A stretch of DNA of 64,000 bases from Agrococcus sp. SGAir0287 (GTDB lineage Bacteria > Actinomycetota > Actinomycetes > Actinomycetales > Microbacteriaceae). The position numbers and the translations under genes are program-made. This document shows, piece after piece, positions 26,033-34,911 of this stretch (its first letter is position 1; every line of letters starts with the position of its first letter). The DNA lies in NCBI RefSeq assembly GCF_005484985.1, contig NZ_CP027942.1, positions 620,001 through 684,000 of the forward strand, written 5' to 3'. The notes beneath the pieces are model-generated. The model ran no database searches. It was not told the origin of the DNA and saw nothing but the letters and a program-made list of their open reading frames with translations.

Positions 26033-28321
26033 TCACCGGCTGGCGGCGAGCCCCGATCGCTCCGGCACGCCGAGATCGGCCATGATGGCGCGCGAGCGCG
26101 ATCGCACGGTGCCGAGGGGGAGATCGAGCAGCTGCGAGATCTGCAGGTCGGTGAGCCCTGCGGCGGCGAGCCCGAGGATGTCGCGGTCGATCCACGAGCG
26201 GCTGCCGCGCAGCGCGCGCCGCGAGGCGACGAGGCTCGTCTCGAGGTCCTCGGCGAGGCGGGCGGCCGCGGCGTCGCCGCCGAGCGCGATGGCCGCGTCG
26301 AGCAGTCGACGCGTCAGCGCCGCGTGCCGCGCCGAGACGATGCCGGCGGCGGCGTCGATGAGCATGCCGGCGTCGCGATGCCGCGCGGCGGTCGCGAGCA
26401 CGAGCAGCGCGCGCAGGACGGGGGAGAGGAGGCGCGCGTCGATGTCGGACACGTCCGGCACGGTGTCGCCGAGGCGCGCGTGGAGCGCGGCCGCCGCGAC
26501 TCGCAGCGGCACGTGCGCCGGCACGCGCGCGTCGACGAGCGCGGCGCATCGACCGAGCGTCGCGCGCGCGGCGGCCCCCTCGACGTGCTCGGCGGCGGCG
26601 ACGATCTCCGCGACGTGGCTCGAGACGACGATGAGCGTGGCGCCGATGGCGTCGTGCGCGGCGTCGGGGCCGCTGTGCAGCGCCTGGATGGCCGCGAGCG
26701 CGACCTGGCGGGGTGCCTCGTCGGGCAGGTCGAGCAGCATGGCCTCGGCCATGTCCGCGTGCTGGGGCTGGCTGTCCTCGGCGGCGCGCGACAGCAGGCC
26801 GTAGGCGATCGCCGCGGAGTCGTCGGTCGTCGCGGCGATCTCGACGATGCGGTCGAGCGCGCTGTCGAGCAGCGGCAGCGGCGGCAGCGCGACGGCGCGC
26901 GCAGCCATCCGCGTCTCGGCGATCGCGCGTCCGGCGGCGGCGAGCATCGTGCGCGTCCAGTCCTGCACGTGCCCGACCACCCCGTGCACGCCGTCGGCCG
27001 CGTCGAGCACGGCCTGCGCGTCGCCGCGGAACGCGGCATCGCACGCCAGGAGCCCGTAGGCGCGCACGCCGACGAGCGGGTCGCCGCCGACGAGCGCGGC
27101 TTGCGCGGCGTGCGCCACGGCCTCGTGATCGCCGGACTCGAGGGCGGCCTGGGCGCGCGCGAGCTCGCCGATGCGCCGGAGACGGGCACCGAGCTCCGCG
27201 TGCGGCGGCAGCAGGTCCGCGAGGTCCGAGCCGGCCCACTCCGGAGTCAGCACGGATGCGGTGATGGTGAAGTTCACCAGGCGAGTCGAGAGGTCGTCGA
27301 ACCCGGCGGCGTGGGCGTCGCGGAGGAGCGCGGGAGCGATGGCCGTCTCACCCGCTGCGATCGCGGCGAGCATCGTCGGGAGCGTGCGTGCGTCGAGCTC
27401 GAGCGCGACCGCCGCTGCGTCGCGCGCGCAGGTCGTCAGGCTGCGCCCGACGAGCGTGCAGGCGGCGATGGCGGCCAGGCGCGCGCGCGTGCTCGTCGAC
27501 ACGGCGATCCTGCCGGCCTCGACGGCGCGGTGCGCCGCGATGTACTCGCTCGCGGTGGCCGCGTCGCGACGCGACCAGCCCTCCGCGATCTCGGTGAGGA
27601 TCGCGAGGCAGCGGTCGCCGGAGCGCTGCGCGAGCGACGTCCTGAGGATCGCGGGCACGACGAGCGCTCCGGCGACCTCGTCGACGATGCCCACGTGCAG
27701 CAGGGCGTCGACGGCGTCCTGGCCGAGGTGGTCGACGGCGCGCACGACGCGGATGCCGGGGACGCCGGCGATGACCTGGGCCGCGCTGCGCAGCTCGGGC
27801 TCGAGCGCGCGCACGATGGCGGCGGCGGCAGCCGCCGCCCGGCGGGGGCGCTCGGGCCGCAGGCGGTCGTCGAGGAGCGCGGCGGCGAGCAGGGGATAGC
27901 CGCGCGACTGCGCGTGGATGATGCTGCGGCCGATCGCGCCGAGCCAGTCGGGGTGCAGACCGGCACGGGCCAGCCGGTCGTCGGCGAGTCGGTCGAACTG
28001 GCGGCGCGTGAGCCTGCCGAGTCGCACGACCATGACCGACTGCTCGTCGGGCTCGGGCAGGGCGACGTCGCGTCGCGTGTCGAGCGACTCGTCGTCCGAG
28101 AGCACCGTGGTGAGCCCCGCGCCGGGGCCGGCGGAGCGCATGGGCTCGAACGCGATGGGAGTGGCGCCCGTCGTGCGCAGCATCGTGTGCGTCACGCGGC
28201 GGCGCACGGCCTCCGAGCCGAGCAGGGGATGCCCGACGAGGACCACGCGTCGACCGGCGTCGACGGCCTCCATGATGCGTGTGCAGTCGTCATGTCGCCC
28301 CAGGGGGTCTACCGTGCGCAT
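26033..28321 (-). CDS. Large LuxR-family regulator with degenerate ATPase-like N-terminus
   Basis: A 762-residue protein with a C-terminal LuxR/GerE helix-turn-helix (ILGLAAAGLTDLQISQLLDL, then PLGTVRSRSRAIMADLGV). The long helical middle resembles the TPR-like region of MalT/LAL regulators. The N-terminus has an AAA-like beta strand and loop, VVLVGHPLLGSEAVRRRV, where a Walker A motif would lie, but the invariant Lys-Ser/Thr is missing, so ATP binding is doubtful. The ATG chosen begins MRTVDPLGRHDD and is preceded by a GGGAG ribosome-binding site; the frame stays open far upstream only by base composition. It diverges from a HerA-like ATPase gene, with an operator-like dyad between them. Its target is unknown. 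Confidence 0.8.
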   Translation of the reverse strand: MRTVDPLGRHDDCTRIMEAVDAGRRVVLVGHPLLGSEAVRRRVTHTMLRTTGATPIAFEPMRSAGPGAGLTTVLSDDESLDTRRDVALPEPDEQSVMVVRLGRLTRRQFDRLADDRLARAGLHPDWLGAIGRSIIHAQSRGYPLLAAALLDDRLRPERPRRAAAAAAAIVRALEPELRSAAQVIAGVPGIRVVRAVDHLGQDAVDALLHVGIVDEVAGALVVPAILRTSLAQRSGDRCLAILTEIAEGWSRRDAATASEYIAAHRAVEAGRIAVSTSTRARLAAIAACTLVGRSLTTCARDAAAVALELDARTLPTMLAAIAAGETAIAPALLRDAHAAGFDDLSTRLVNFTITASVLTPEWAGSDLADLLPPHAELGARLRRIGELARAQAALESGDHEAVAHAAQAALVGGDPLVGVRAYGLLACDAAFRGDAQAVLDAADGVHGVVGHVQDWTRTMLAAAGRAIAETRMAARAVALPPLPLLDSALDRIVEIAATTDDSAAIAYGLLSRAAEDSQPQHADMAEAMLLDLPDEAPRQVALAAIQALHSGPDAAHDAIGATLIVVSSHVAEIVAAAEHVEGAAARATLGRCAALVDARVPAHVPLRVAAAALHARLGDTVPDVSDIDARLLSPVLRALLVLATAARHRDAGMLIDAAAGIVSARHAALTRRLLDAAIALGGDAAAARLAEDLETSLVASRRALRGSRSWIDRDILGLAAAGLTDLQISQLLDLPLGTVRSRSRAIMADLGVPERSGLAASR

Positions 28322-28406
28322 CGCTGCTCCCGTCACTGCGCTCGTCGATGCGGTCGGATCGGCCGCATCGGTGGGTCGGTGACGCGTCGCTCCGGGCTCG
28401 CACCCG

Positions 28407-28421
28407 TCGAAGAATCTTCGA
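28407..28421. promoter_or_regulatory. Operator-like dyad between luxR-type gene and HerA-like ATPase gene
   Basis: A perfect 15-bp palindrome with 7-bp arms, TCGAAGA-A-TCTTCGA, in the 276-bp divergent intergenic region. A second perfect palindrome, GCGGATATCCGC, lies at 28448-28459. Either could bind the LuxR-type protein as a dimer. Confidence 0.45.
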
Positions 28422-28597
28422 CTTCGGGCAGGATACTGCGGTCGGGCGCGGATATCCGCAGATCGCAGGAAATCCTCTGCCGCTGGGGTACACGAGCGAG
28501 CGATGCGCCAGCGATGCATCGTCCATGAGCCTGCGGCACGCGCGACGGTCGCCGCGACACGCGTGCGCTCGGGGCCCGCCCGCGCGAGGATGGGCCC

Positions 28598-30445
28598 ATG
28601 AGCGACGAGCTGGAGGCCGCGCGCAAGGCGGTCGAGGACGCGAGACGGGCCCAGGCCGAGGCGGAGGCGCGACTGCGCGCGATGGAGGCGGGTGCGGCGG
28701 CGTCGCCGGGGCCGGATGCGGCGCCGCCGATCGCAGCGGACTCGGCGTCGAGCACGCCGCCGACGGCAGCCGCACCGACCGCCGCGGACGCCGCCGCAGC
28801 CGCGACGCCCGACGTCGACCCCATCGCGACCGCCGCACCGGCATCGGATCCCGCGCCGGTCGCACCCGTCGGTCCGCTCTCGCCGGAGGCCGTCGCCGCC
28901 GTGCGCGCGGGCTACGCCTTCGAGGGTCCCGCCCTCGAGCTCGGCGCGCTCGTCAACGGCGTCGCCGACCCGTCGACGCCCGTGCGCATCCCGCTCGGCA
29001 TGCTGAACCGGCATGGGCTCGTCGCCGGCGCGACGGGCACGGGCAAGACGAAGACGCTGCAGGTGCTCGTCGAGCAGCTCTCGGCCGCGGGCGTCCCCGT
29101 CTTCGCGGCCGACGTCAAGGGCGACCTCTCCGGCATCGCGACGCCGGGTGCGTCGAGCCCGAAGCTGCTCGAGCGCACGGCCGGCATCGGGCAGGACTGG
29201 CAGCCGCTCGCCGCGCCCGTCGAGTACTTCGCGCTCGGGGGCGAAGGCATCGGCGTGCCGATCCGCGCGACGGTCACGGGCTTCGGCCCGACGATGCTGT
29301 CGAAGGTGCTCGGTCTCAACGACACGCAGGAGTCGAGCCTCGGCATCCTCTTCGCCTACGCCGACCGGCAGGGGCTGCCGCTGCTCGACCTCGAGGACCT
29401 GCGCGAGCTGCTGCTGTGGCTGACGGGCGACGACGGGAAGGCCGGGCTGCGCGAGCTCGGCGGCATCTCGCCGCAGACGGCCGGCGTCATCCTCCGTGCG
29501 CTCACCGCCTTCGCCGAGCAGGGCGCGGAGCGCCTCTTCGGCGAGCCCGAGATCGACGTCGCCGACCTGCTGCGCACGACGCCCGACGGACGCGGCGTCG
29601 TGAGCCTGCTCGAGGTGCCCGGCGTCGCCGACCGACCGCAGCTCTTCTCGACCTTCCTCATGTGGCTGCTCGCCGAGCTCTTCGAGACGCTGCCCGAGGT
29701 CGGCGACCCCGAGCGGCCGCGCCTGGTGTTCTTCTTCGACGAGGCGCATCTGCTCTTCGCCGACGCGTCGAAGGCGTTCCTGTCGTCGATCACGCAGACG
29801 GTGCGGCTCATCCGCTCGAAGGGCGTGGGCATCGTGTTCGTGACGCAGACGCCGAAGGACGTCCCCTCGGACGTGCTGGCGCAGCTCGGATCCCGCGTGC
29901 AGCACCAGCTGCGCGCGCACACGCCCGACGACGAGAAGGCGCTGCGCGCCACCGTGCGCACGTATCCCACGAGCGAGTACGACCTCCAGCAGGTGCTCAC
30001 GAGCCTCGGCACGGGCGAGGCGATCGTGACGGTGATGGACGAGCGCGGCGTGCCGACGCCGGTCGCGTGGACGCGCCTGCGCGCGCCGCAGGGCTCGATG
30101 GAGCCGACGCCCGAGACGCAGATGCGCAGCGCGGTCGCCGCGTCGCCGCTGCAGGCGCGGTACGGCGAGGCCATCGACCGCGAGTCCGCCTCCGAGATCC
30201 TCGCGAGGCGGATCGAGGCCGCCCAGGCTGCCGAGGCGAAGGCCCGGGCCGAGGCGAGCGCCGCGAAGGATGCGAAGGAGCGCGAGGCCGAGGCCCGCAG
30301 GCTCGAGCGCGAGGCGACCCGCAACAGGGCTGCATCCGAGCGCGCGGCGAAGGACAACCCGGTCGTGCAGGCCATCCGATCGCGCACGGGCCAGACGATC
30401 GTGCGCGAGATCGTGCGCGGCATCTTCGGCACGCGCAGGCGCTGA
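28598..30445 (+). CDS. HerA-like/DUF853 ATPase
   Basis: A 615-residue P-loop ATPase. The N-terminal 30 residues form a charged coiled coil and are followed by an Ala/Pro-rich linker to about residue 100. The ATPase core has Walker A GATGTGKTKT (about residue 143), the ADVKGDLSG segment, Walker B RLVFFFDEAHLLF (about residue 380) and sensor VFVTQTPKDVPSDVLAQLG. The C-terminus (about 530-600) is again a basic coiled coil. This matches the DUF853 family of HerA-related proteins, thought to be DNA-translocating or remodelling ATPases, but with no firm role. The ATG follows a weak GGATGGG site. It diverges from the LuxR-type regulator. Confidence 0.85.
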   Translation: MSDELEAARKAVEDARRAQAEAEARLRAMEAGAAASPGPDAAPPIAADSASSTPPTAAAPTAADAAAAATPDVDPIATAAPASDPAPVAPVGPLSPEAVAAVRAGYAFEGPALELGALVNGVADPSTPVRIPLGMLNRHGLVAGATGTGKTKTLQVLVEQLSAAGVPVFAADVKGDLSGIATPGASSPKLLERTAGIGQDWQPLAAPVEYFALGGEGIGVPIRATVTGFGPTMLSKVLGLNDTQESSLGILFAYADRQGLPLLDLEDLRELLLWLTGDDGKAGLRELGGISPQTAGVILRALTAFAEQGAERLFGEPEIDVADLLRTTPDGRGVVSLLEVPGVADRPQLFSTFLMWLLAELFETLPEVGDPERPRLVFFFDEAHLLFADASKAFLSSITQTVRLIRSKGVGIVFVTQTPKDVPSDVLAQLGSRVQHQLRAHTPDDEKALRATVRTYPTSEYDLQQVLTSLGTGEAIVTVMDERGVPTPVAWTRLRAPQGSMEPTPETQMRSAVAASPLQARYGEAIDRESASEILARRIEAAQAAEAKARAEASAAKDAKEREAEARRLEREATRNRAASERAAKDNPVVQAIRSRTGQTIVREIVRGIFGTRRR

Positions 30446-30505
30446 GCCCGGTCGAGACGACGATGCGCGGCACCCGGCTCGGGTGCCGCGCATCGTGCTG
30501 AGCAG

Positions 30506-30590
30506 CGGAGGATGGGGGATTCGAACCCCCGAGGGCTTGCACCCAACACGCTTTCCAAGCGTGCGCCATAGGCCACTAGGCGAATCCTCC
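30506..30590 (-). tRNA. tRNA-Ser (GGA)
   Basis: Reading the minus strand, an 85-nt cloverleaf: a 7-bp acceptor stem GGAGGAT/ATCCTCC, anticodon arm ACGCTTGGAAAGCGT with anticodon GGA, the long serine-type variable arm, and the T arm GGGGGTTCGAATCCCCC. The CCA end is not encoded. Confidence 0.95.
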
Positions 30591-30648
30591 AGCTGGCCGC
30601 GAAGGCCAACTCGGCAAGTCTAGCCCGCACCGGGACCGTGCAGACGCC

Positions 30649-30680
30649 GGAGGGGCGGGATCTCGCGATCCCGCCCCTCC
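30649..30680 (-). terminator. Terminator of the first S8 protease gene
   Basis: A perfect 14-bp stem, GGAGGGGCGGGATC/GATCCCGCCCCTCC, with a TCGC loop lies 10 nt beyond the protease stop on the minus strand. There is no long U-run. Confidence 0.75.
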
Positions 30681-30690
30681 TGGGTCGCCG

Positions 30691-33600
30691 CTAGCCGCAG
30701 ATGGTGTACGACTCGACGCCGGCCCCGAGGGCGGCGGTGCCGCCCATGAGGTAGACGTCGGGCTGACCCAGCCGCAGGCTCTCGCTGATGATCTCCGAGC
30801 TCACGCAGTTCGTCTGGACGACGTACAGCGGGGACTCGGCGGCGCCGGCGAGCGCGGAGGCGGACAGCGCGTCGGGGAAGTTGAGCCCGCTCGCGATGTA
30901 CATGCCCGACACGGGCGGTCCGAAGATCGCCTGGTTGACGTAGACGCCCGTCAGGAACCGGTCGGATCCCGACAGACGCTGCGGGCTGCGCGCGTCGTTG
31001 ATGAGATCCGCGTAGATCCCGTTCGACACGGCCGCGGTGCCACCGGCGACGAGCGTGCTCGTGACGCCGAGGCCGTCGAGCGTCGCACCGGTCGCGGCGT
31101 CGAGGTCGGCCGAGAGGCCGTCCACGAGCAGCACCGGAGCGCCGATCGCTCCACCCGCCGCGCCCGCGGTGAGCGCATCCGGGAAGGAGCGGCCGGTGGC
31201 GATGAACGCCGATCCCGCACCCTCGCCGAACGCGTACTCCGCGATGAGGCGCGACGTCTCGTAGCGGTCCGCGCCGGAGATCCGGTCGACGGTCTCGGCC
31301 AGGTCCTCCATCTCGGTCTCGACCGAGGCCGAGATCGCGCCGGTGCCACCGACGATGACGATGCGGCTCGGGGCGAGACGCTCGATCTCGTCGACCACCA
31401 CGTCGGGCGACGCAGCCGGGTCGGTGAGGAGCAGCGGACCGCCCTCGACCGCGGCGGCGGGACCGGCGGCGAGGCCGTCGGGGTAGTTCACGCCGCTCGC
31501 GACGTAGACCACGTCCGCACCCTCGGGGTAGCCGAGCTGCGAGGCCGCCACGGCGGTCTCGTAGCGGTTGGCGCCCGAGATGCGCTCCGGGGCGGGGATC
31601 GTCGCGTCGCCGGTCGTGACGCGCACGAACGTCTGCTGCGAGTCGTCGGTCGAGTACTCCACGAGGCCGATGTAGCTCGCGTCGACATCCAGTCCGCGCC
31701 ACGACAGCTCGAACGTCTCGGGCACGCCGATCGTGGGCTGCAGCGTCGAGGGCGTCGCGGTGAGCTGACCCTCGTTCGTGCCGCCGATCGAGACCTGGTC
31801 GAGCGTGAACGGCGACGGAGCGTCGCCCTCCACGCTGTAGAAGTCGACTGCGGCGATGTACTCGCCGGCCGACGGGTTCTCGATGAGCAGCGTCTCGCTG
31901 GCCGCGGGGGTCGCCGCCTGCCAGAGCTGCACGACGTTGCCGTTCGCGTCGAGTCGGCCGACCAGGAGGTCGAGGTCGGCGACCCCGTCCTCGCCGTCGA
32001 GCTCGAAGTAGAGCGCGGCCGACCCCTCGGGCACCGAGAACGACTCGGCGGTCTCGAAGGCGTCGCCTTCCACGCCCTCGCCGGAGAGCAGCTCGGTGAC
32101 GCGCGAGAGGCCCGTCGTGACGATGCCGATCGGGTCGGTCTCGCCCGGCAGCACCGTCACGGGCGTCGAGCCCGTCGTGCCCGTGCCCTCGACCCACGTG
32201 GGTGCGTCGAGCGCGACGGGGAAGAGGGCGATGGGCGAGCGTGCGGTGTGCTCGGCGCTCGTCCAGGTCAGCGAGCCCGTCGTCCAGGCACCCAGCGGCG
32301 CCGTGGTCGTCGTGAACGTGACCGAGTACGAGAGCTCCTGGCCGGCGGCGGTGAAGTCGAGCACGGTGGGCGAGACCACGGCGGTCGTGCCCTCCGGAGC
32401 GTCGACCGTCACCGAGTACGAGCCCGGCTCGAGCGCGGTCAGCGTCCTCGTGACGGTCTGCGAGCCCGGGAGCGCGCCGACGCCGATGGACGGGATGTTG
32501 AGATCGCTCGGATCGATCGCCGCGCCCACCCACGTGTCGGGCAGCACGTAGCCGAGGCCGCGGAGGTAGCCGTACCAGTCCTCGGTGCCGCTGGCGTAGT
32601 AGACGCCCGCGTCGAGGAGGTCGGCGGTGTTCACGAAGCCGGCGCCCTGCGCCCACCAGTCCTGCGACGTCGAGCCGTCGGCGTTCACGGTGTCGGTCGC
32701 GGTCGTCATGAGCGCCGACTTGATCTCGGACGGCGTGGCGTTCGGGAACTCGCCGAGGTAGAAGGCTGCGAGGCCGGCGACGTGCGGTGCCGCCATCGAG
32801 GTGCCGGACAGGAAGATGAACCCGGGCTCCTCTCCCTCGGCGTTCGGGCCGGCTGCGATGATGCCGGTGCCGGGCGCGGCGATGTCGGGCTTGATGACGT
32901 CGCTGCCGTCCGCGAGCGCGGGGCCGCGCGACGAGGAGGCCGCGACGATGGGAGCCGGGGTCTCGATGCCGGTCGTGTTGCCGGGCGTGAACGTGACGGT
33001 CGCGCCGGCCGCGACGGCGGCGAGCACCTGTGCGCGGTACTGCGCGTCGACGTGGATCGTCGGCACCGAGTGGTCGTCGAGGTCGATCGAGCCGGCGACG
33101 ACGTTCGTCAGGATCATGCCGATGCCGCCTGCAGCGGCGACCGTCGCCGACTTCGCGACGCGGTCGTTCTGGCCACGGTCGCAGACGACGATCTTGCCTG
33201 CGGCGGCCTCGGCGTCGATGGCGCCCGTGAAGCAGAGCGAGGCCTGCTCGACGCTCGCACCCTCCGCGGGGATGTCGCCCGCGTAGACGAGCTCGCCGGA
33301 GAGCGGCGTCGCCTCGGGATCCATGTCGACGGTCACCGATGCGCCCGGGATGGGCGTGGAGCCCGCCGAGAACGTCGCGGTCGCCTCGTAGTTCGGGATC
33401 GTCGTATTGGCGACGGTCGCGTACCAGGGGGAGGCGTGGTCGAGCGTCGATGCGCCGGGGCCGGAGTTGCCGGCCGACGCGGAGACGAAGATGCCCGCCG
33501 CCGCAGCGCCGAGGAAGGCCTCGTCGTACGCCGTGATGACGCTCGTCGCGGCACCGCCGCCGATCGAGAAGTTGATGACGTCGACGCCGTCGGCCGTCGC

Positions 33601-34635
33601 GGCCTCGATGGCCTGGACGAGGTCGGTCGCGGCGCAGCCGTCGCGCACCGGAGGCGTCGCATCGGGGTTGCCGGTCCAGCAGACCTTGTAGACGGCGATG
33701 CGCGCCTCGGGGGCGACGCCCGACATCGTGCCGATGTCCTGGCCCGCCTGCGTCGTGACGGGCACGTCGTAGTTGCCCGCGGCGGTCGAGGCCGTGTGCG
33801 AGCCGTGGCCGTCGAGGTCGCGGGGGGAGGGGACCTCGAGGTCGCTGCCGGCGATCCTCGTCGCGCCGAAGCCGTCGAGGAAGAACTGCGCGCCGATGAT
33901 CTTCGTCGAGCACATGTCCGACGTGAACTGCGGACCCGTCTCGCACGTGCCGGTGAAGGTGCCGCCATCGCCGCGCGTGTAGGTGATGGTGTCGCCGTCG
34001 AGGTAGGGCTCGCTGCCGGGCTCGGTGCCGAGCGGCTCCCCGGCGAACAGCGGGTTCTCCGGGGCGATGCCGGTGTCGAGCACGCCGACGACGACGCCGC
34101 TGCCGGCGTCGGCCTCGCCACCGACCTGGTCCCACATGCCCTCGACGTCCAGGTACTCGTTCGACGGCGACCCGTCGACCTGGAGGAACTCCTCGGGGAA
34201 GAGGTTGAGCACGCGGCCGTCGCGAGCGAGCTCGAGCGCCTGGTCGGCGCTGAGGTCGGCGACGAAGCCGTTCAGCGACAGCGTGAGGTTCGCGGCGATG
34301 TCCGCGCCCACGGAGTCGGCGACCTCCTGCTGCTCGTTCTCGAGGTAGTCGCTGTACGCGACGACCGGCGCCGCGTCCTCGTCGAGGCTCTGCGTGCCGG
34401 TCGGCGAGGTGCGCTGGAGGTTCGGGATGCCGCCGGTGTAGAGCGCGGCGGCATCGTCCTTCAGCTGGACGACGTAGCGACCGTCGACGAACTGGCTGGT
34501 GTCGATCGGCACGGAGGGCGTGGGTGCTGCGTTCGCCACCGACGTGCTCACGACGACGCCGCCGAGACCGATGGTCACGGCGGCGAGCGAGGCGAGACAG
34601 CGACGGAGAGCGACACGAGATGGTGCGGTGCTCAC
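30691..34635 (-). CDS. Secreted subtilisin-family (S8) protease with PA domain and CWB2 repeats, paralogue A
   Basis: A 1314-residue cell-surface serine protease. From the GTG chosen, residues 1-36 are a signal peptide ending VANA. An I9-like propeptide (RYVVQLKDDAAALYTGG) follows. The catalytic domain has Asp187 (GVLDTGIAPENP), His277 (DGHGSHTAS) and Ser613 (SGTSMAAPHVAGLAA), with a protease-associated domain inserted between His and Ser. Fibronectin-like and pre-peptidase-like beta domains come next, and the last 270 residues are three CWB2 repeats that should hold it on the wall. The frame continues upstream of the GTG, but the signal peptide and a GAAGGA site fix the start. It lies directly downstream of a paralogue sharing its leader and signal region. 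Confidence 0.92.
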   Translation of the reverse strand: MSTAPSRVALRRCLASLAAVTIGLGGVVVSTSVANAAPTPSVPIDTSQFVDGRYVVQLKDDAAALYTGGIPNLQRTSPTGTQSLDEDAAPVVAYSDYLENEQQEVADSVGADIAANLTLSLNGFVADLSADQALELARDGRVLNLFPEEFLQVDGSPSNEYLDVEGMWDQVGGEADAGSGVVVGVLDTGIAPENPLFAGEPLGTEPGSEPYLDGDTITYTRGDGGTFTGTCETGPQFTSDMCSTKIIGAQFFLDGFGATRIAGSDLEVPSPRDLDGHGSHTASTAAGNYDVPVTTQAGQDIGTMSGVAPEARIAVYKVCWTGNPDATPPVRDGCAATDLVQAIEAATADGVDVINFSIGGGAATSVITAYDEAFLGAAAAGIFVSASAGNSGPGASTLDHASPWYATVANTTIPNYEATATFSAGSTPIPGASVTVDMDPEATPLSGELVYAGDIPAEGASVEQASLCFTGAIDAEAAAGKIVVCDRGQNDRVAKSATVAAAGGIGMILTNVVAGSIDLDDHSVPTIHVDAQYRAQVLAAVAAGATVTFTPGNTTGIETPAPIVAASSSRGPALADGSDVIKPDIAAPGTGIIAAGPNAEGEEPGFIFLSGTSMAAPHVAGLAAFYLGEFPNATPSEIKSALMTTATDTVNADGSTSQDWWAQGAGFVNTADLLDAGVYYASGTEDWYGYLRGLGYVLPDTWVGAAIDPSDLNIPSIGVGALPGSQTVTRTLTALEPGSYSVTVDAPEGTTAVVSPTVLDFTAAGQELSYSVTFTTTTAPLGAWTTGSLTWTSAEHTARSPIALFPVALDAPTWVEGTGTTGSTPVTVLPGETDPIGIVTTGLSRVTELLSGEGVEGDAFETAESFSVPEGSAALYFELDGEDGVADLDLLVGRLDANGNVVQLWQAATPAASETLLIENPSAGEYIAAVDFYSVEGDAPSPFTLDQVSIGGTNEGQLTATPSTLQPTIGVPETFELSWRGLDVDASYIGLVEYSTDDSQQTFVRVTTGDATIPAPERISGANRYETAVAASQLGYPEGADVVYVASGVNYPDGLAAGPAAAVEGGPLLLTDPAASPDVVVDEIERLAPSRIVIVGGTGAISASVETEMEDLAETVDRISGADRYETSRLIAEYAFGEGAGSAFIATGRSFPDALTAGAAGGAIGAPVLLVDGLSADLDAATGATLDGLGVTSTLVAGGTAAVSNGIYADLINDARSPQRLSGSDRFLTGVYVNQAIFGPPVSGMYIASGLNFPDALSASALAGAAESPLYVVQTNCVSSEIISESLRLGQPDVYLMGGTAALGAGVESYTICG

Positions 34636-34743
34636 AGGAAGGTGTCCTTCGTCACGGGTTCCCCACCTGATCGGGCGGGGCGTTGAGGGCCAACCTAGGC
34701 CGCTCCTGCGCGACGCATCGGGAAGCGTTACCCAAGCGTGATC
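34526..34743 (-). repeat. Duplicated promoter/leader/signal-peptide block, copy A
   Basis: About 218 bp covering the signal-peptide codons, the ribosome-binding site and the leader of protease A. It matches 38750-38967 (offset 4224) with only about four mismatches, far closer than the rest of the coding regions. It contains a candidate -10 box, TAGGTT on the minus strand, near 34699. Confidence 0.85.
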
Positions 34744-34766
34744 CTGGGGGACGCGTTGCGGCGTGT

Positions 34767-34783
34767 CGTGAGCGATGCTCACG
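34767..34783. promoter_or_regulatory. Dyad upstream of protease A
   Basis: A perfect inverted repeat CGTGAGC-GAT-GCTCACG. The region upstream of protease B keeps only the left half (GTCGTGAGCGAGGACC), so this possible operator is specific to paralogue A. Confidence 0.35.
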
Positions 34784-34866
34784 AAAAGTGGCCGTCAGAG
34801 GCCGGTTCTGCTCGTGGCTCCGGTCTACGACGCCGACCCGCGACACGACTGCCGTGGAACGCCGAA

Positions 34867-34894
34867 GGGGCGGGATCCGCGTGGACCCCGCCCC
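34867..34894 (-). terminator. Terminator of the second S8 protease gene
   Basis: A GC-rich stem of about 12 bp (GGGGCGGGATCC with GGACCCCGCCCC, one wobble pair) and a GCGT loop, 18 nt past the stop on the minus strand. It separates protease B from protease A, so the two are probably transcribed independently. Confidence 0.65.
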
Positions 34895-34911
34895 CTCGAC
34901 GTGCGCTGCGG

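Noticed and set aside
34636..34782. N-terminal extensions of both S8 proteases from the open frame upstream of GTG 34635 and 38859.
   Set aside because: The extension would cover the leader and place 49-57 residues before the signal peptide; the GTG with a GAAGGA site and immediate signal sequence is a better start.
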